Source of the DNA: an uncultured Enterorhabdus sp.
GTDB lineage: Bacteria; Actinomycetota; Coriobacteriia; Coriobacteriales; Eggerthellaceae
Reading direction: 5' to 3'
DNA: 64,000 nt
NCBI GenBank assembly: GCA_947649205.1
Contig: CANSQM010000008.1
Span: forward strand, 1-64,000
In this document: one piece after another, positions 37,066 to 45,290 of the stretch
Position numbering within the stretch: the stretch's first letter is position 1
Layout: every line of letters starts with the position of its first letter
The notes under the pieces: model-generated
What the model saw: only the letters and a program-made list of their open reading frames with translations
Databases searched by the model: none
What the model was told of the DNA's origin: nothing
Program-made: the position numbers and the translations under genes

Positions 37066-37704
37066 ATGGAACGGTATTTTGGTACATATCAAACATTTCA
37101 AACGGCGTCCCGCAAGGATGCCGCGGCCCTGCTCGGCTCGGACAATCTTGTCGGGGACCAGTACTCTATCGAATGCACCATCGAAGGCGGCATCCAGAAA
37201 GCCTGGCTCGTCAATCGCTTCGGATCCCCTGTCGGGTACTTCGACCCTGACTTCTCGCGCCAGCTGAGCCTTCTGCGCGCCCGGGATCTCACCTTGGTCG
37301 GTATCCTCTCCTTTGTGGCCTTCTCCGAGCAGCCTGAACCCGGCGAGTACTGGGGAGAGGCGGCGGTCATCGCCTACGACGACCGCGATCAGGATGCCTT
37401 CTCCTCCTTCGTGGAGGGCGTTGGAGACCTCATCGGGAAGGGAATCCGCCCCGCGCTGTCCTTCGATGGAGCACCCGTGGAGCGCATTATCGAAACTCAA
37501 GGGGCATGGCTTCCCACGGATCGCGTTCCCTTGCCCGAGAAAAAGAAGGGCATGGCCATCCTCAAGCGGCGGCGATCGATAACCGATAGCCTCGTCGAGA
37601 AGGGTCGTCAGGGAAACAAGGGCTGCTACCTGCTCAGTTGGGCATTCCTCCTCGCGCTGGTAGCTGCCCTCATCTTCGGGTTGAAGGCCTGCGGGCTCTT
37701 CTAG
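37066..37704 (+). CDS. Hypothetical protein with C-terminal membrane anchor
   Basis: This 212-residue protein has a mixed alpha/beta N-terminal domain (about 1-165) with IECTIEGGIQKAWLVNRFG, GSPVGYFDPDFSRQL and LVGILSFVAFSEQPEPGEYWGEA segments split by short loops, faintly like HIRAN or other small beta domains. A basic segment (KKKGMAILKRRRS) and one membrane helix at the very end (about 190-208) make it tail-anchored. ATG 37066 follows AGGGAG. Its stop overlaps the stop of the convergent ddl gene by 2-3 bp. I cannot name the family; codon use is like its neighbours. Confidence 0.7.
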   Translation: MERYFGTYQTFQTASRKDAAALLGSDNLVGDQYSIECTIEGGIQKAWLVNRFGSPVGYFDPDFSRQLSLLRARDLTLVGILSFVAFSEQPEPGEYWGEAAVIAYDDRDQDAFSSFVEGVGDLIGKGIRPALSFDGAPVERIIETQGAWLPTDRVPLPEKKKGMAILKRRRSITDSLVEKGRQGNKGCYLLSWAFLLALVAALIFGLKACGLF

Positions 37705-38654
37705 CGGGCGACCACCTCAAGGGCGCTGGCAATCAAGCGCGTGCACAGCTCGGGAAACTCGACGCCGGCCGCACGGGCCGCGTCGGGGAGCAGCGAAGTG
37801 CTCGTCATGCCAGGGATGGTGTTCGTCTCCAAAATCCACGGCGTCCCCTCCTCATCGAGGATAAAGTCCGAGCGGGAGACGCCGGTGCACTCCAGGGCAC
37901 GATGAGCGGCCACGGCCATGGCCTGAATGCGCTGGGTCAGGGCCTCATCGAGCGGCGCGGGGCAGATGTGCCGGGAGCCACCGGGGGCGTACTTGGAATC
38001 GAAGTCGTAAAACTCACCCCGGGGCACAATTTCGATGATCGGCAGCGCATAGGGCTCGTCGTTGCCGAGAACCGCCACGGTCAGTTCAGTGCCCTTGATG
38101 AACCGCTCCACGACCACCAGGCTATCAATCTTGAATACCTCTTCGATGGCCTCTTGGATAGACTCCTCCCCCTCAACAATGTAAATACCCAGGGCACTTC
38201 CCTCAGTTGCGGGCTTGACAACACAGATGCCGTCCATAGCCTCGGCGATTTCCCCAACATCATAGGGACGGCCTTGCTCAAGCGAGAAGAACGGTGCCGT
38301 CGCAATACCCTCACGAGCATAGAAGACCTTCGATTTCGCCTTGTTCATGGCCGTAGCGCTCGACCACACGCCCGGGCCCGTATAGGGGAGGCCGATGACC
38401 TCCAGGAACCCTTGAAGTTGGCCGTCTTCCCCTCCCTTGCCATGGAGACAGAGAAAGGCCACATCGAAGTTGCCATCAATGAGCGCCTTCAGATCATCTT
38501 TGGAAGCGGGATCCAACTCTGTCACCGCAAACCCCGCCTGGCGCAGCGCTTCGCCGGCTCCTTTGCCGGATGCGAGGGAGATCTCGCGCTCACCGCTCGT
38601 TCCTCCCGCAAGCAGGGCAACGCGACAAGTAGCCGGATCCAAAGTAACAGCCAT
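37701..38654 (-). CDS. ddl: D-alanine--D-alanine ligase
   Basis: Ddl joins two D-alanines with ATP for peptidoglycan synthesis. The 317-residue protein has VALLAGGTSGEREISLASG at the N-terminus, the LHGKGGEDG block, the ATP-grasp KPATEGSALGIYIV and a C-terminal EINTIPGMT-type motif (here ETNTIPGMTSTSLLP). ATG 38654 is chosen because the family N-terminus begins there and AAAGGTG lies upstream; the frame stays open further right. It is monocistronic, and its stop overlaps that of the convergent gene at 37066. Confidence 0.94.
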   Translation of the reverse strand: MAVTLDPATCRVALLAGGTSGEREISLASGKGAGEALRQAGFAVTELDPASKDDLKALIDGNFDVAFLCLHGKGGEDGQLQGFLEVIGLPYTGPGVWSSATAMNKAKSKVFYAREGIATAPFFSLEQGRPYDVGEIAEAMDGICVVKPATEGSALGIYIVEGEESIQEAIEEVFKIDSLVVVERFIKGTELTVAVLGNDEPYALPIIEIVPRGEFYDFDSKYAPGGSRHICPAPLDEALTQRIQAMAVAAHRALECTGVSRSDFILDEEGTPWILETNTIPGMTSTSLLPDAARAAGVEFPELCTRLIASALEVVAR

Positions 38655-38717
38655 GATCGGACACCTTTCAAGACGATGAATATCTGAGGGGAAGTATATC
38701 AGAGCAGGTGCATTGTC

Positions 38718-38723
38718 TATAAT
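38718..38723 (+). promoter_or_regulatory. -10 element of rlmN, possible leaderless start
   Basis: A perfect TATAAT ends 7 bp before ATG 38731, so transcription would begin at the start codon itself. No TTGACA-like -35 is seen at the right distance, and there is no RBS. Confidence 0.6.
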
Positions 38724-38730
38724 GTCCCCT

Positions 38731-39786
38731 ATGAATAACGAACTTATGACACTCACCCTTCCGGAACTCACCAGCCTCATTGAAGCCTGGGGGTTTCCTC
38801 GGTTCCGCGCCAAACAGGTACATGAATGGATTCATCGGCACCATTGCACCTCTTTCGAGGCCATGAGCAATGTGCCGGCGCCCCTTCGCCAGCGCCTGGC
38901 AAAGGAATACCCTCTTGAGGAGTTCTCCCTCGTTGACCGACAGGTCTCCATCGACGGAACGCGCAAATACGTGTTCAAACTTGGAGACGGGTGCCTTGTC
39001 GAAACAGTCGGCATGCCGACCTACCGCAAAGATGGAACCATCGAGCGGTTGTCGGTTTGCGTCTCCTCTCAGGTGGGATGCCCTATGGCCTGTGCTTTCT
39101 GTGCAACAGGACGCGAGGGACTCATCCGCAACCTGCAAGCGACGGAGATTGTCCAACAAATTGCCACTGTCCAAAAGGATTTCGATACCCGCGTGAGCAA
39201 CGTCGTTGTCATGGGTCAGGGCGAACCTTTTTTGAACTACGATGAGGTGCTCTCGGCTCTGCGTATGATCAACAGCGCCGATGACCTCCATATCGGTGCT
39301 CGCCATATCACGATCTCCACCTGTGGCATTATCCCCGGCATCGAGCGCCTCAGTGACGAGCCCGAGCAATTCACCCTGGCTATTTCGCTTCACTCAGCAG
39401 TGCAGGCCACCCGCGACGATCTCATGCCGAAAGTCTCCCATCAACCCCTGCCGCAACTCAAAACAGCTCTCAAGGACTATATCCGGAAAACCGGGCGCCG
39501 TGTCTCCCTTGAGTACCTCCTCATCGAGAATATCAACGATTCCGAGGAACAGCTGCTCGCACTTCTGGATCTGTGCCGAGGACTCCTCTGCCATGTCAAC
39601 CTTCTACCCATGAACCCCGTGGAGGAAGCTCCTTTCCAGCCAGCGGCCGAGAAAACCGTTCGGCACTGGACGAGAGCTCTTGAAGCCGAAGGTGTGGAAG
39701 TGAGTTTGAGAAAGTCTCGGGGAAGCGACATCGACGGAGCCTGCGGACAGCTGAAGAACCGTATTGTTTCACGTGAAACACGATGA
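38731..39786 (+). CDS. rlmN: Dual-specificity 23S rRNA A2503 / tRNA A37 methyltransferase
   Basis: RlmN is a radical SAM enzyme that methylates C2 of A2503 in 23S rRNA and A37 of some tRNAs. The 351-residue protein has the N-terminal accessory domain (FRAKQVHEWIHRH), the cluster motif CPMACAFCATG, GQGEPFLNYDEV, the PMNPVEEAPFQP block and the C-terminal SRGSDIDGACGQL with the second catalytic Cys. I prefer ATG 38731; an ATG at 38722 overlaps the TATAAT. The last five codons contain a perfect parS site. It is convergent with parB. Confidence 0.93.
   Translation: MNNELMTLTLPELTSLIEAWGFPRFRAKQVHEWIHRHHCTSFEAMSNVPAPLRQRLAKEYPLEEFSLVDRQVSIDGTRKYVFKLGDGCLVETVGMPTYRKDGTIERLSVCVSSQVGCPMACAFCATGREGLIRNLQATEIVQQIATVQKDFDTRVSNVVVMGQGEPFLNYDEVLSALRMINSADDLHIGARHITISTCGIIPGIERLSDEPEQFTLAISLHSAVQATRDDLMPKVSHQPLPQLKTALKDYIRKTGRRVSLEYLLIENINDSEEQLLALLDLCRGLLCHVNLLPMNPVEEAPFQPAAEKTVRHWTRALEAEGVEVSLRKSRGSDIDGACGQLKNRIVSRETR
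39765..39780. promoter_or_regulatory. parS: parS site 1, inside the 3' end of rlmN
   Basis: The perfect 16-bp ParB site TGTTTCACGTGAAACA is read as codons for the C-terminal residues VSRET of RlmN. Confidence 0.93.
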
Positions 39787-39950
39787 TCTATAACACGATA
39801 TGTTATGTAAAGCACTTTTCAAGGGGCATTGCCTTAGGGTTTCCAGACAACAAAAGCCTTCCGGTATTGGGGTGAGCCGCCTCGGTCGACTCTGAGATAT
39901 CTCAACGAGAGGCAAGAGCGCTCGACGCAGAGCGGACGAGTCTTAAAGCA

Positions 39951-39988
39951 AAGAGAGGCGGTGTTTCACGTGAAACACCGCCTCTCTT
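39951..39988. promoter_or_regulatory. parS: parS site 2 at the centre of a 38-bp perfect palindrome
   Basis: The 16-bp parS (39962-39977) is flanked by 11-bp arms that extend the palindrome without a loop. It lies between the convergent rlmN and parB genes and may also serve as their terminator: CTTCTTTTC follows on the plus strand and TTTGCTTT on the minus strand. Confidence 0.93.
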
Positions 39989-40013
39989 CTTTTCACCATT
40001 CTCAATAGCGAGA

Positions 40014-41096
40014 TTAATCCTCGACGGTTGAAGCCTCTTCCTTCATGCCAAGAATCTCATCAAAGAGGCGCTGCAGGTCCTCCTCGTCTTTGAACTCAAT
40101 CTCGATCTTGTTCTTCCCCTTGGAAGATTTGACGCGCACATTGGTCTTGAGGGTCTCGCGCAGCGTCTTGGCAACCGACTTGAACACGGGCGGAGTTGCG
40201 GGACGACTTGAAGCAGGTGAAGGCTCTTTCTTTCCCGAAAGCAAGCGGGCAAGACTCTCGGCCTCACGCACGGTCATGTTCCCCTCAACGATCTTCTCGG
40301 TAAGTTTCGCACGACCCTCGAGCGTGGGCACCGAGAGAATAGCGCGGGCATGACCGGCTGTAATCTTCTCCTCATAGAGCAACTGCTGAGCCTCTTCGGG
40401 AAGGTCAAGCAAGCGAAGGGCGTTGGCCACCGTGGATCGGCCCTTTGAAACCGCCTGAGCAACCTCAGCCTGGGTCATCGAACGGCGCTCCATAAGACGG
40501 CGGTACCCGTAAGCCTCCTCAATGGGATTCAGATCGCTTCGCTGAATGTTCTCAATCAGAGCCAGCTCCAGTGCGAGGCTATCGTCGGCTTCCTTGATGC
40601 GAATCGGCACCTTTTCGAGTCCCGCAGCCTTGGAAGCCTGCCAACGGCGCTCACCGGCGATAATCTGATAGGTACCGTCGCCCATCTGGCGAACAAGAAT
40701 CGGTTGAAGCAGGCCGTCCTTCTCGATAGAAGTAGCCAACTCCTCAATCTCTTCCTTCTTGAACTGAGTTCGGGGCTGATCGGGATTGGGGAAGATGCTA
40801 TCGAGGCTCACCTCATCGGTGGTCTTCACCTCCACCGTTTCCTGGGCGAGAGCGGGCACAACGGCGCTCACCTCCCGGGGAATCGGCTCAGAGAGCACAG
40901 CGTCAGCCCCTTCCTCGTTGACGACAACGCGGGAAGCCGGTCGAGAGGATACCGGTGCATCCTCGATATCCTCAACCTGAACCGTCAGCCGCTGGCTTGC
41001 GGGAGCTGGGACAGCGGGAGCAGGAGCCTCATAGGAGCCGGGGAGAAGAGAACTGAGACCTCGACCCAATCCACCGCGTCGTTCTGGCTTAGCCAC
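40014..41096 (-). CDS. parB: Chromosome partitioning protein ParB
   Basis: ParB is the CTP-dependent DNA clamp that loads at parS and spreads. The 360-residue protein opens VAKPERRGGLGRGLSSLLPG, then has the ParB/CTPase domain with NPDQPR and IIAGERRWQASK. The helix-turn-helix region MTQAEVAQAVSKGRSTVAN and a C-terminal dimer domain follow. I choose GTG 41096: it overlaps the parA stop by 8 bp and has AAGGAAG upstream. An Ala/Pro-rich stretch of about 60 residues separates the N-terminal peptide from the core. It is convergent with rlmN. Confidence 0.93.
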   Translation of the reverse strand: MAKPERRGGLGRGLSSLLPGSYEAPAPAVPAPASQRLTVQVEDIEDAPVSSRPASRVVVNEEGADAVLSEPIPREVSAVVPALAQETVEVKTTDEVSLDSIFPNPDQPRTQFKKEEIEELATSIEKDGLLQPILVRQMGDGTYQIIAGERRWQASKAAGLEKVPIRIKEADDSLALELALIENIQRSDLNPIEEAYGYRRLMERRSMTQAEVAQAVSKGRSTVANALRLLDLPEEAQQLLYEEKITAGHARAILSVPTLEGRAKLTEKIVEGNMTVREAESLARLLSGKKEPSPASSRPATPPVFKSVAKTLRETLKTNVRVKSSKGKNKIEIEFKDEEDLQRLFDEILGMKEEASTVED

Positions 41097-42087
41097 GGGC
41101 AATCACTTCCTTCGCGAGTTCGATATAGGACAGGGAACCGCGACCACGGGGGTCGTACTGGGTAATAGGCTGTCCGAAACTGGGAGCCTCGGACAGTTTC
41201 ACAGTGCGGGGAATAGGGGTGGAGAACACGAGACGCCCAAAGTAGTCACGAACCTCATCGGCAACCTGCTTCGAGAGGATTGTGCGACTGTCGTACATCG
41301 TCAAGAGAATGCCGTAAATATCAAGGGGCGGATTCAAGCGACTTTTGACACGTTTCATTGATTCAAGAAGTTTTGTCACACCCTCAAGGGCATAGAATTC
41401 GCACTGGATGGGAATGAGCAGCTTGTCGGCGGCCACCATGGCGTTCACCGTGAGCAAACCCAAAGCCGGTGGACAATCAATGATGACAAAGTCGTACTTC
41501 CCCCGCATGGAACCGATGGCGTCCTTCAGACGATTCTCGCGCGCCATCTCGGAAACCAACTCCACTTCGGCGCCAGCAAGGTTAATGGTCGCCGGTGCCA
41601 CATCGAGGCCCTCGGCCACATCGGGAATGATAACCTCCTCCAATGGAGCATCATTCAAGAGCACATCGTAAATGCACTGCCGGATAAGACCCTTCTCGAT
41701 ACCAAGACCGCTGGAGCAGTTCCCCTGCGGGTCAAGGTCGATGAGAAGAACCTGCTTGCCCATCTCTCCCAGAGCGGCAGAAAGATTAATGGCCGTCGTC
41801 GACTTGCCAACACCGCCCTTTTGATTGATGATGCCAATCACGCGCGTATGCCCGATCACATGCTTGACGGGAGCCTTGTCCTTGTAGCTCTTAAGAGGCT
41901 GCACAGGCTCAGGGCGATATGCCGCTGGAGACACATCCCGCATCGACACCTCAAGCTCATCGGGATCAGGTTCGCGATAGGTTGCATCCGCCTGAGTTTC
42001 ACGTTGTTCCTGAGACTGAGGGGCACGGCCCTCGGCGATAGTCTGATTCTGTTTATTGTCCCGTTTAAGACCATCAAAAAATCCCAC
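41089..42087 (-). CDS. parA: Chromosome partitioning ATPase ParA/Soj
   Basis: ParA is a deviant Walker ATPase that moves ParB-parS complexes on the nucleoid. The 332-residue protein has INQKGGVGKSTT (deviant Walker A, about 83-94) and DLDPQGNCSSGLG, DCPPALGLLTVNAM and the C-terminal basic region. Its N-terminal 70-75 residues (FFDGLKRDNKQNQ..., Gln/Glu/Pro-rich) are extra compared with the classic 250-260-residue Soj. GTG 42087 follows GGAGG. The coding region overlaps parB. A palindromic parS lies about 90 bp upstream. Confidence 0.93.
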   Translation of the reverse strand: MGFFDGLKRDNKQNQTIAEGRAPQSQEQRETQADATYREPDPDELEVSMRDVSPAAYRPEPVQPLKSYKDKAPVKHVIGHTRVIGIINQKGGVGKSTTAINLSAALGEMGKQVLLIDLDPQGNCSSGLGIEKGLIRQCIYDVLLNDAPLEEVIIPDVAEGLDVAPATINLAGAEVELVSEMARENRLKDAIGSMRGKYDFVIIDCPPALGLLTVNAMVAADKLLIPIQCEFYALEGVTKLLESMKRVKSRLNPPLDIYGILLTMYDSRTILSKQVADEVRDYFGRLVFSTPIPRTVKLSEAPSFGQPITQYDPRGRGSLSYIELAKEVIARG

Positions 42088-42171
42088 AGGAACCTCCTTC
42101 CTTAGTTGCAGCACAGTATAGCATCGGCCCCGTACCACAGGGCCGCTGATTCATAGGAGCGGCGAGTTAAT

Positions 42172-42197
42172 CGTGATGTTTCACGTGAAACATCACG
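42172..42197. promoter_or_regulatory. parS: parS site 3 in a 26-bp palindrome abutting the rsmG stop
   Basis: TGTTTCACGTGAAACA (42177-42192) is extended by 5-bp arms. The right arm contains the rsmG stop codon (42193-42195), so the site sits directly behind that gene. Confidence 0.92.
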
Positions 42198-42867
42198 GAC
42201 GGGGTTTCAGCGGGTTCCTCTGAGCCAGGCCGATGCGCCGAGGTAGCTTGACCTTACCGCGGCCGATCTTCTCAAACACGAGAATAGTGCGGCTCGTCTC
42301 ACCATCGCTGAGCGTAAGTTCCCGTCGGGAGACAAGCTTCATGCCAACTAAGCCCTCCACCACACGAGCTTCTTCTAGCTCCTCATCATCTACCTGGGCC
42401 TTATAGCATATCAGTTGTCCGCCCTTGCTGAGCAAGGGCGAAGCGAGCTCGAGAAGGGATACAAGCCGCGAGAGCGCGCGGGCCGTGAGAGCAGAGAAAG
42501 AACCGGGACGTTCCAGAGCCAACTCCTCAATACGGCCGTCGTAGGTGCTTATCTGACCACCTAAGCCAAGCTCTTCGAGAACACCCGCCACAAGAGCCAT
42601 CTTCTTCTTGACTGAATCAACCAACACCGTCGTACGGCCCGTCGCTATGGCAAGGGGCACACCGGGGAACCCGCCGCCGGAGCCGAGATCACCATAGAGT
42701 CCCTCAGGAGCGGCCTCCATCTCAGGAAGCCCCACAAGAGAGTCTTCGATATGGAGGATCTCCGCCTCCGCCTGTGAGGCGATGCGGGTGAGGTTCGTCG
42801 TCTTATTGACCTCGAGAATGGCATCAAGATATTGATGAGTCAAATCGCGACACTCTGACGAAGTCAT
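42193..42867 (-). CDS. rsmG: 16S rRNA G527 N7-methyltransferase
   Basis: RsmG (GidB) methylates G527 of 16S rRNA with SAM. The 224-residue protein has NKTTNLTRI, the SAM-binding DLGSGGGFPGVPLAI and TARALSRL, all standard. ATG 42867 is chosen because GGAGG lies upstream; a TTG six codons earlier overlaps that RBS. It follows the jag operon terminator, so it is probably expressed from its own promoter. Confidence 0.94.
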   Translation of the reverse strand: MTSSECRDLTHQYLDAILEVNKTTNLTRIASQAEAEILHIEDSLVGLPEMEAAPEGLYGDLGSGGGFPGVPLAIATGRTTVLVDSVKKKMALVAGVLEELGLGGQISTYDGRIEELALERPGSFSALTARALSRLVSLLELASPLLSKGGQLICYKAQVDDEELEEARVVEGLVGMKLVSRRELTLSDGETSRTILVFEKIGRGKVKLPRRIGLAQRNPLKPRP

Positions 42868-42918
42868 AGGATCCCAAGCCTCCAAAGTTAGAAACGGTAA
42901 TGAGATATTGTAAAGGAA

Positions 42919-42942
42919 AAGGACGGGGTCTCCCCCGCCCTT
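42919..42942 (-). terminator. Terminator after jag/khpB
   Basis: A stem with one A-C mismatch (42919-42928 with 42933-42942, loop tctc) is followed on the minus strand by CCTTTTCCTTTAC. It lies about 30 bp past the jag stop and likely ends the rpmH-rnpA-yidD-yidC-jag transcript. Confidence 0.7.
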
Positions 42943-42971
42943 TCAGTACCGATAAATGAAATTCGCGGTAA

Positions 42972-43553
42972 CTACAGGGGAACCACCACAACGTGACGAG
43001 CGGAGCCCTCTCCCTCGGACACCGTCTCAACACGATCGTCATCACGAAGAGCGATGTGGATGATGCGGCGCTCATAGGGAGTCATCGGCCGCAGGCCCAC
43101 CTTGCGATGCTGGCTAACCGCCCGATTGGCAGAGGAATGGGCGATCGACTCCAGCTTCTGGCGCTGACGATTCTTGTACCCTTCGACATCCACTACAACC
43201 GGATAACGGAACCCGATGGTGCGAACCGTAATCATAGACACGATGAACTGAAGGGCATCAAGGGTCTTGCCGTGGCGGCCGATCAGAACGGCCATATCAT
43301 CACCGCTGATATCGAGGATGAGCTCCCCCTCATCTCCCTCGTACTCATCGATAGTTACATCGCCCACATTGAAGTACTGGAGAATATCCTGCAATGCAGC
43401 AATGGCCGTGTCAGCGATGTTGTCCAGCATCTCGTCGGTGACCACCAGCTCGTCAGAGTCGGCCGCTGTATCGGCAACCGTCTCGTCCAAAGTGCCGACA
43501 GCATTGCCTTCCGCTTCCGTAGCTTCCATAGCCTCGATGGATTCTTCGGTCAT
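42972..43553 (-). CDS. jag: RNA-binding KH-R3H protein (Jag/KhpB)
   Basis: KhpB/Jag binds RNA and influences cell elongation in other Gram-positives. The 193-residue protein has an acidic N-terminal segment (1-45), a KH-like domain with MAVLIGRHGKTLDALQ (about 100-115) and a C-terminal R3H domain with MTPYERRIIHIALRDD. The N-terminal Jag_N domain of Bacillus is absent and replaced by a Glu/Ala/Asp-rich stretch. ATG 43553 follows AAAGGAG. The usual order yidC-jag-rsmG is kept. Confidence 0.9.
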   Translation of the reverse strand: MTEESIEAMEATEAEGNAVGTLDETVADTAADSDELVVTDEMLDNIADTAIAALQDILQYFNVGDVTIDEYEGDEGELILDISGDDMAVLIGRHGKTLDALQFIVSMITVRTIGFRYPVVVDVEGYKNRQRQKLESIAHSSANRAVSQHRKVGLRPMTPYERRIIHIALRDDDRVETVSEGEGSARHVVVVPL

Positions 43554-43614
43554 CAGGAGCTCCTTTCCTCCTCGCAGGGTTCCGCGGCAAACTCTTGTAC
43601 TCCACGGACAAACA

Positions 43615-43644
43615 AAGAGAGTGTTTCACGTGAAACACTCTCTT
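43615..43644. promoter_or_regulatory. parS: parS site 4 at the centre of a 30-bp palindrome
   Basis: TGTTTCACGTGAAACA (43622-43637) is extended by 7-bp arms aagagag/ctctctt. It lies in the 103-bp gap between yidC and jag and may form a hairpin in that mRNA. Confidence 0.92.
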
Positions 43645-43656
43645 GAAACAACGATC

Positions 43657-44433
43657 TTAGCGCTTCTTCTTGGGGCGCTTCTTCTTTTCCCTGCGCACCA
43701 CGTCGACTTCGATGGGCTTGACCACAAGAGCCTCCTCCTCTTCGCGCTTCTTGTCCTGCGCGCGGCAATGGGCAAGGGTCAGCTGATTCTGCGCGATGCC
43801 AATCACGGAACTGGCACCCCAGAACAGGAGCACGCCAGCGGGGGAACCCCATGAGATCCAGAGCATCATAATCGACATGATACCGCCCATCATGAGCGTC
43901 TGATTCTTCTGCTGGGTGTTCTCAGTCTTCAACTGCTGGAGCACCATGGGAAGGAACGTCGCGCCAGCAAATACCACCATCAGGATCAGGTAAGGGAAGA
44001 AAGCCCCGAAGCCTTCGGCAAAAGCCCCCGAGGGGGTCTGCACCAGATTGGGAACCAGATTGTAGAACGAATAGCTTTCGTTGCCGATACGGTCGCCCAT
44101 CTCGCGCAGCACCTGGAACAGGGCAATGAAGATGGGCATCTGCAGCAGCATCGGGAGACATCCGGCGAGGGGATTGAACTTCATCTCCGCATATATCTTC
44201 TGCATCTCCTGAGACTGCCGCGTGGGATCATCGGGGAACCGCTCCTTGAGCGCCTGGATTTTCGGCTGCACCTTCTGCATGGCATAGTTCGACTTCGCCT
44301 GCTTATGCATCAGGGGCGCTACGATGATACGGAAGATGATCGTAACGATGATGATAGCCAGGCCCCAGTCGTGGCAGAAGTTAAAGAAGAACTGAATGAC
44401 ATCGAAGATCCAGTCCTTAAAGATATCCCACAT
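43657..44433 (-). CDS. yidC: Membrane protein insertase YidC
   Basis: YidC inserts and folds membrane proteins, with or without SecYEG. The 258-residue protein is the short Gram-positive Oxa1 type. It has an N-terminal helix, ATIFRIIVAP-like TIIFRIIVAPLMHKQAK with the hydrophilic groove Arg, then PMLLQMPIFIALF, and a final helix with SAGVLLFW (SPAGVLLFWGASS). The tail is basic (KKRPKKKR). ATG 44433 follows AGAAGGG. It is downstream of rnpA and yidD in the conserved rpmH operon. Confidence 0.94.
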   Translation of the reverse strand: MWDIFKDWIFDVIQFFFNFCHDWGLAIIIVTIIFRIIVAPLMHKQAKSNYAMQKVQPKIQALKERFPDDPTRQSQEMQKIYAEMKFNPLAGCLPMLLQMPIFIALFQVLREMGDRIGNESYSFYNLVPNLVQTPSGAFAEGFGAFFPYLILMVVFAGATFLPMVLQQLKTENTQQKNQTLMMGGIMSIMMLWISWGSPAGVLLFWGASSVIGIAQNQLTLAHCRAQDKKREEEEALVVKPIEVDVVRREKKKRPKKKR

Positions 44434-44465
44434 ACGCAACCCTTCTCAAGTCGGCCGCGGTAGCC

Positions 44466-44708
44466 TCATGGCACGGGATCGTATCCATGAGGGCCGCCCG
44501 GACGGCATTTCAGTATCCGTTTCGCCGTGAGGACGAACCCCTTGCGAAACCCGTAGCGCTTAAAGGCGATGAGCCCGTATTCTGAGCAGGTGGGGACGAA
44601 GCGGCAGGCAGGCGGCAAGAGCGGAGAGATGGCCATGCGATAGAACATGATGATCCCAATGGCCCCAAGGGCCGGCACACGCTTAATGAAGGCGGCGATC
44701 CGCTGCAT
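44466..44708 (-). CDS. yidD: Membrane protein insertion efficiency factor YidD
   Basis: This protein of about 80 residues has the YidD signature [19 protein letters not shown] and [14 protein letters not shown]. It sits at the membrane inner face and aids YidC. The start is ATG 44708 or the ATG directly before it at 44711; AAAGGGGG precedes both. Its 5' end overlaps rnpA by 26 bp or so, as in many bacteria. Confidence 0.92.
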   Translation of the reverse strand: MQRIAAFIKRVPALGAIGIIMFYRMAISPLLPPACRFVPTCSEYGLIAFKRYGFRKGFVLTAKRILKCRPGGPHGYDPVP

Positions 44709-45075
44709 CATTGCCCCTTTCCCACGACGAGTCAAGGCGCGTCGCTACGTCGGCGCAGGCCCTGAGCACGTCCCCGTAGGAGGCTCGGCAGAGCGATGCA
44801 CGGGCGAGGAACACCACATCCTTGTCAGGCCACGGCCCTCCCAAATCTCGGCAGAGGGCCCGCAGCCGTCGCTTCGCTTGGTTGCGCCAAACGGCGTTTC
44901 CCAACTTCTTCCCAGCAATAAAAGCAACACGACCAGGGCGGTCGTGTTGCACGTCTTCAACTCGGGATGACACCGAGGGATGCTCTCCGACAATCAGCGT
45001 AAGATAAGGAGTTTTCAGACGCCGACCAGTTGAGAAGAGCTGGGAGATTTCAGTGCTGGACTTAATGGTATCCAC
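44683..45075 (-). CDS. rnpA: Ribonuclease P protein component
   Basis: RnpA is the protein subunit of RNase P, which matures tRNA 5' ends. The 130-residue product has the basic signature [20 protein letters not shown] (about 55-75) and the N-terminal [22 protein letters not shown] 45075 follows AGGAG, which overlaps the rpmH stop. The C-terminal part overlaps yidD. Confidence 0.95.
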   Translation of the reverse strand: MDTIKSSTEISQLFSTGRRLKTPYLTLIVGEHPSVSSRVEDVQHDRPGRVAFIAGKKLGNAVWRNQAKRRLRALCRDLGGPWPDKDVVFLARASLCRASYGDVLRACADVATRLDSSWERGNDAADRRLH

Positions 45076-45087
45076 GCCTGGGCACTC

Positions 45088-45222
45088 CTAGACGGTGAGA
45101 CGCTTGCGCCCCTTAGCACGACGGGAAGCGAGAACAGCGCGACCGCCCTTGGTGGACATGCGGGCACGGAAGCCGTGGCACTTGGCGCGCTTGCGTTTGT
45201 TCGGTTGATAGGTGCGTTTCAT
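45088..45222 (-). CDS. rpmH: Ribosomal protein bL34
   Basis: This 44-residue, very basic protein reads [18 protein letters not shown] at the start and ends GRKRLTV, the invariant bL34 pattern. ATG 45222 follows GAAAGGGAAAG. It is first in the rpmH-rnpA-yidD-yidC-jag operon and has a strong promoter at 45,263-45,290. Confidence 0.96.
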   Translation of the reverse strand: MKRTYQPNKRKRAKCHGFRARMSTKGGRAVLASRRAKGRKRLTV

Positions 45223-45262
45223 TGTTTTCTTTCCCTTTCATGGTTCAAAGAATAGCTTTCCG

Positions 45263-45290
45263 ATTATATACCACAGACAGAGGCTGTCAA
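45263..45290 (-). promoter_or_regulatory. Promoter of the rpmH operon
   Basis: Consensus TTGACA (45285-45290) and TATAAT (45263-45268) on the minus strand are 16 bp apart, about 40 bp upstream of rpmH. Confidence 0.85.
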
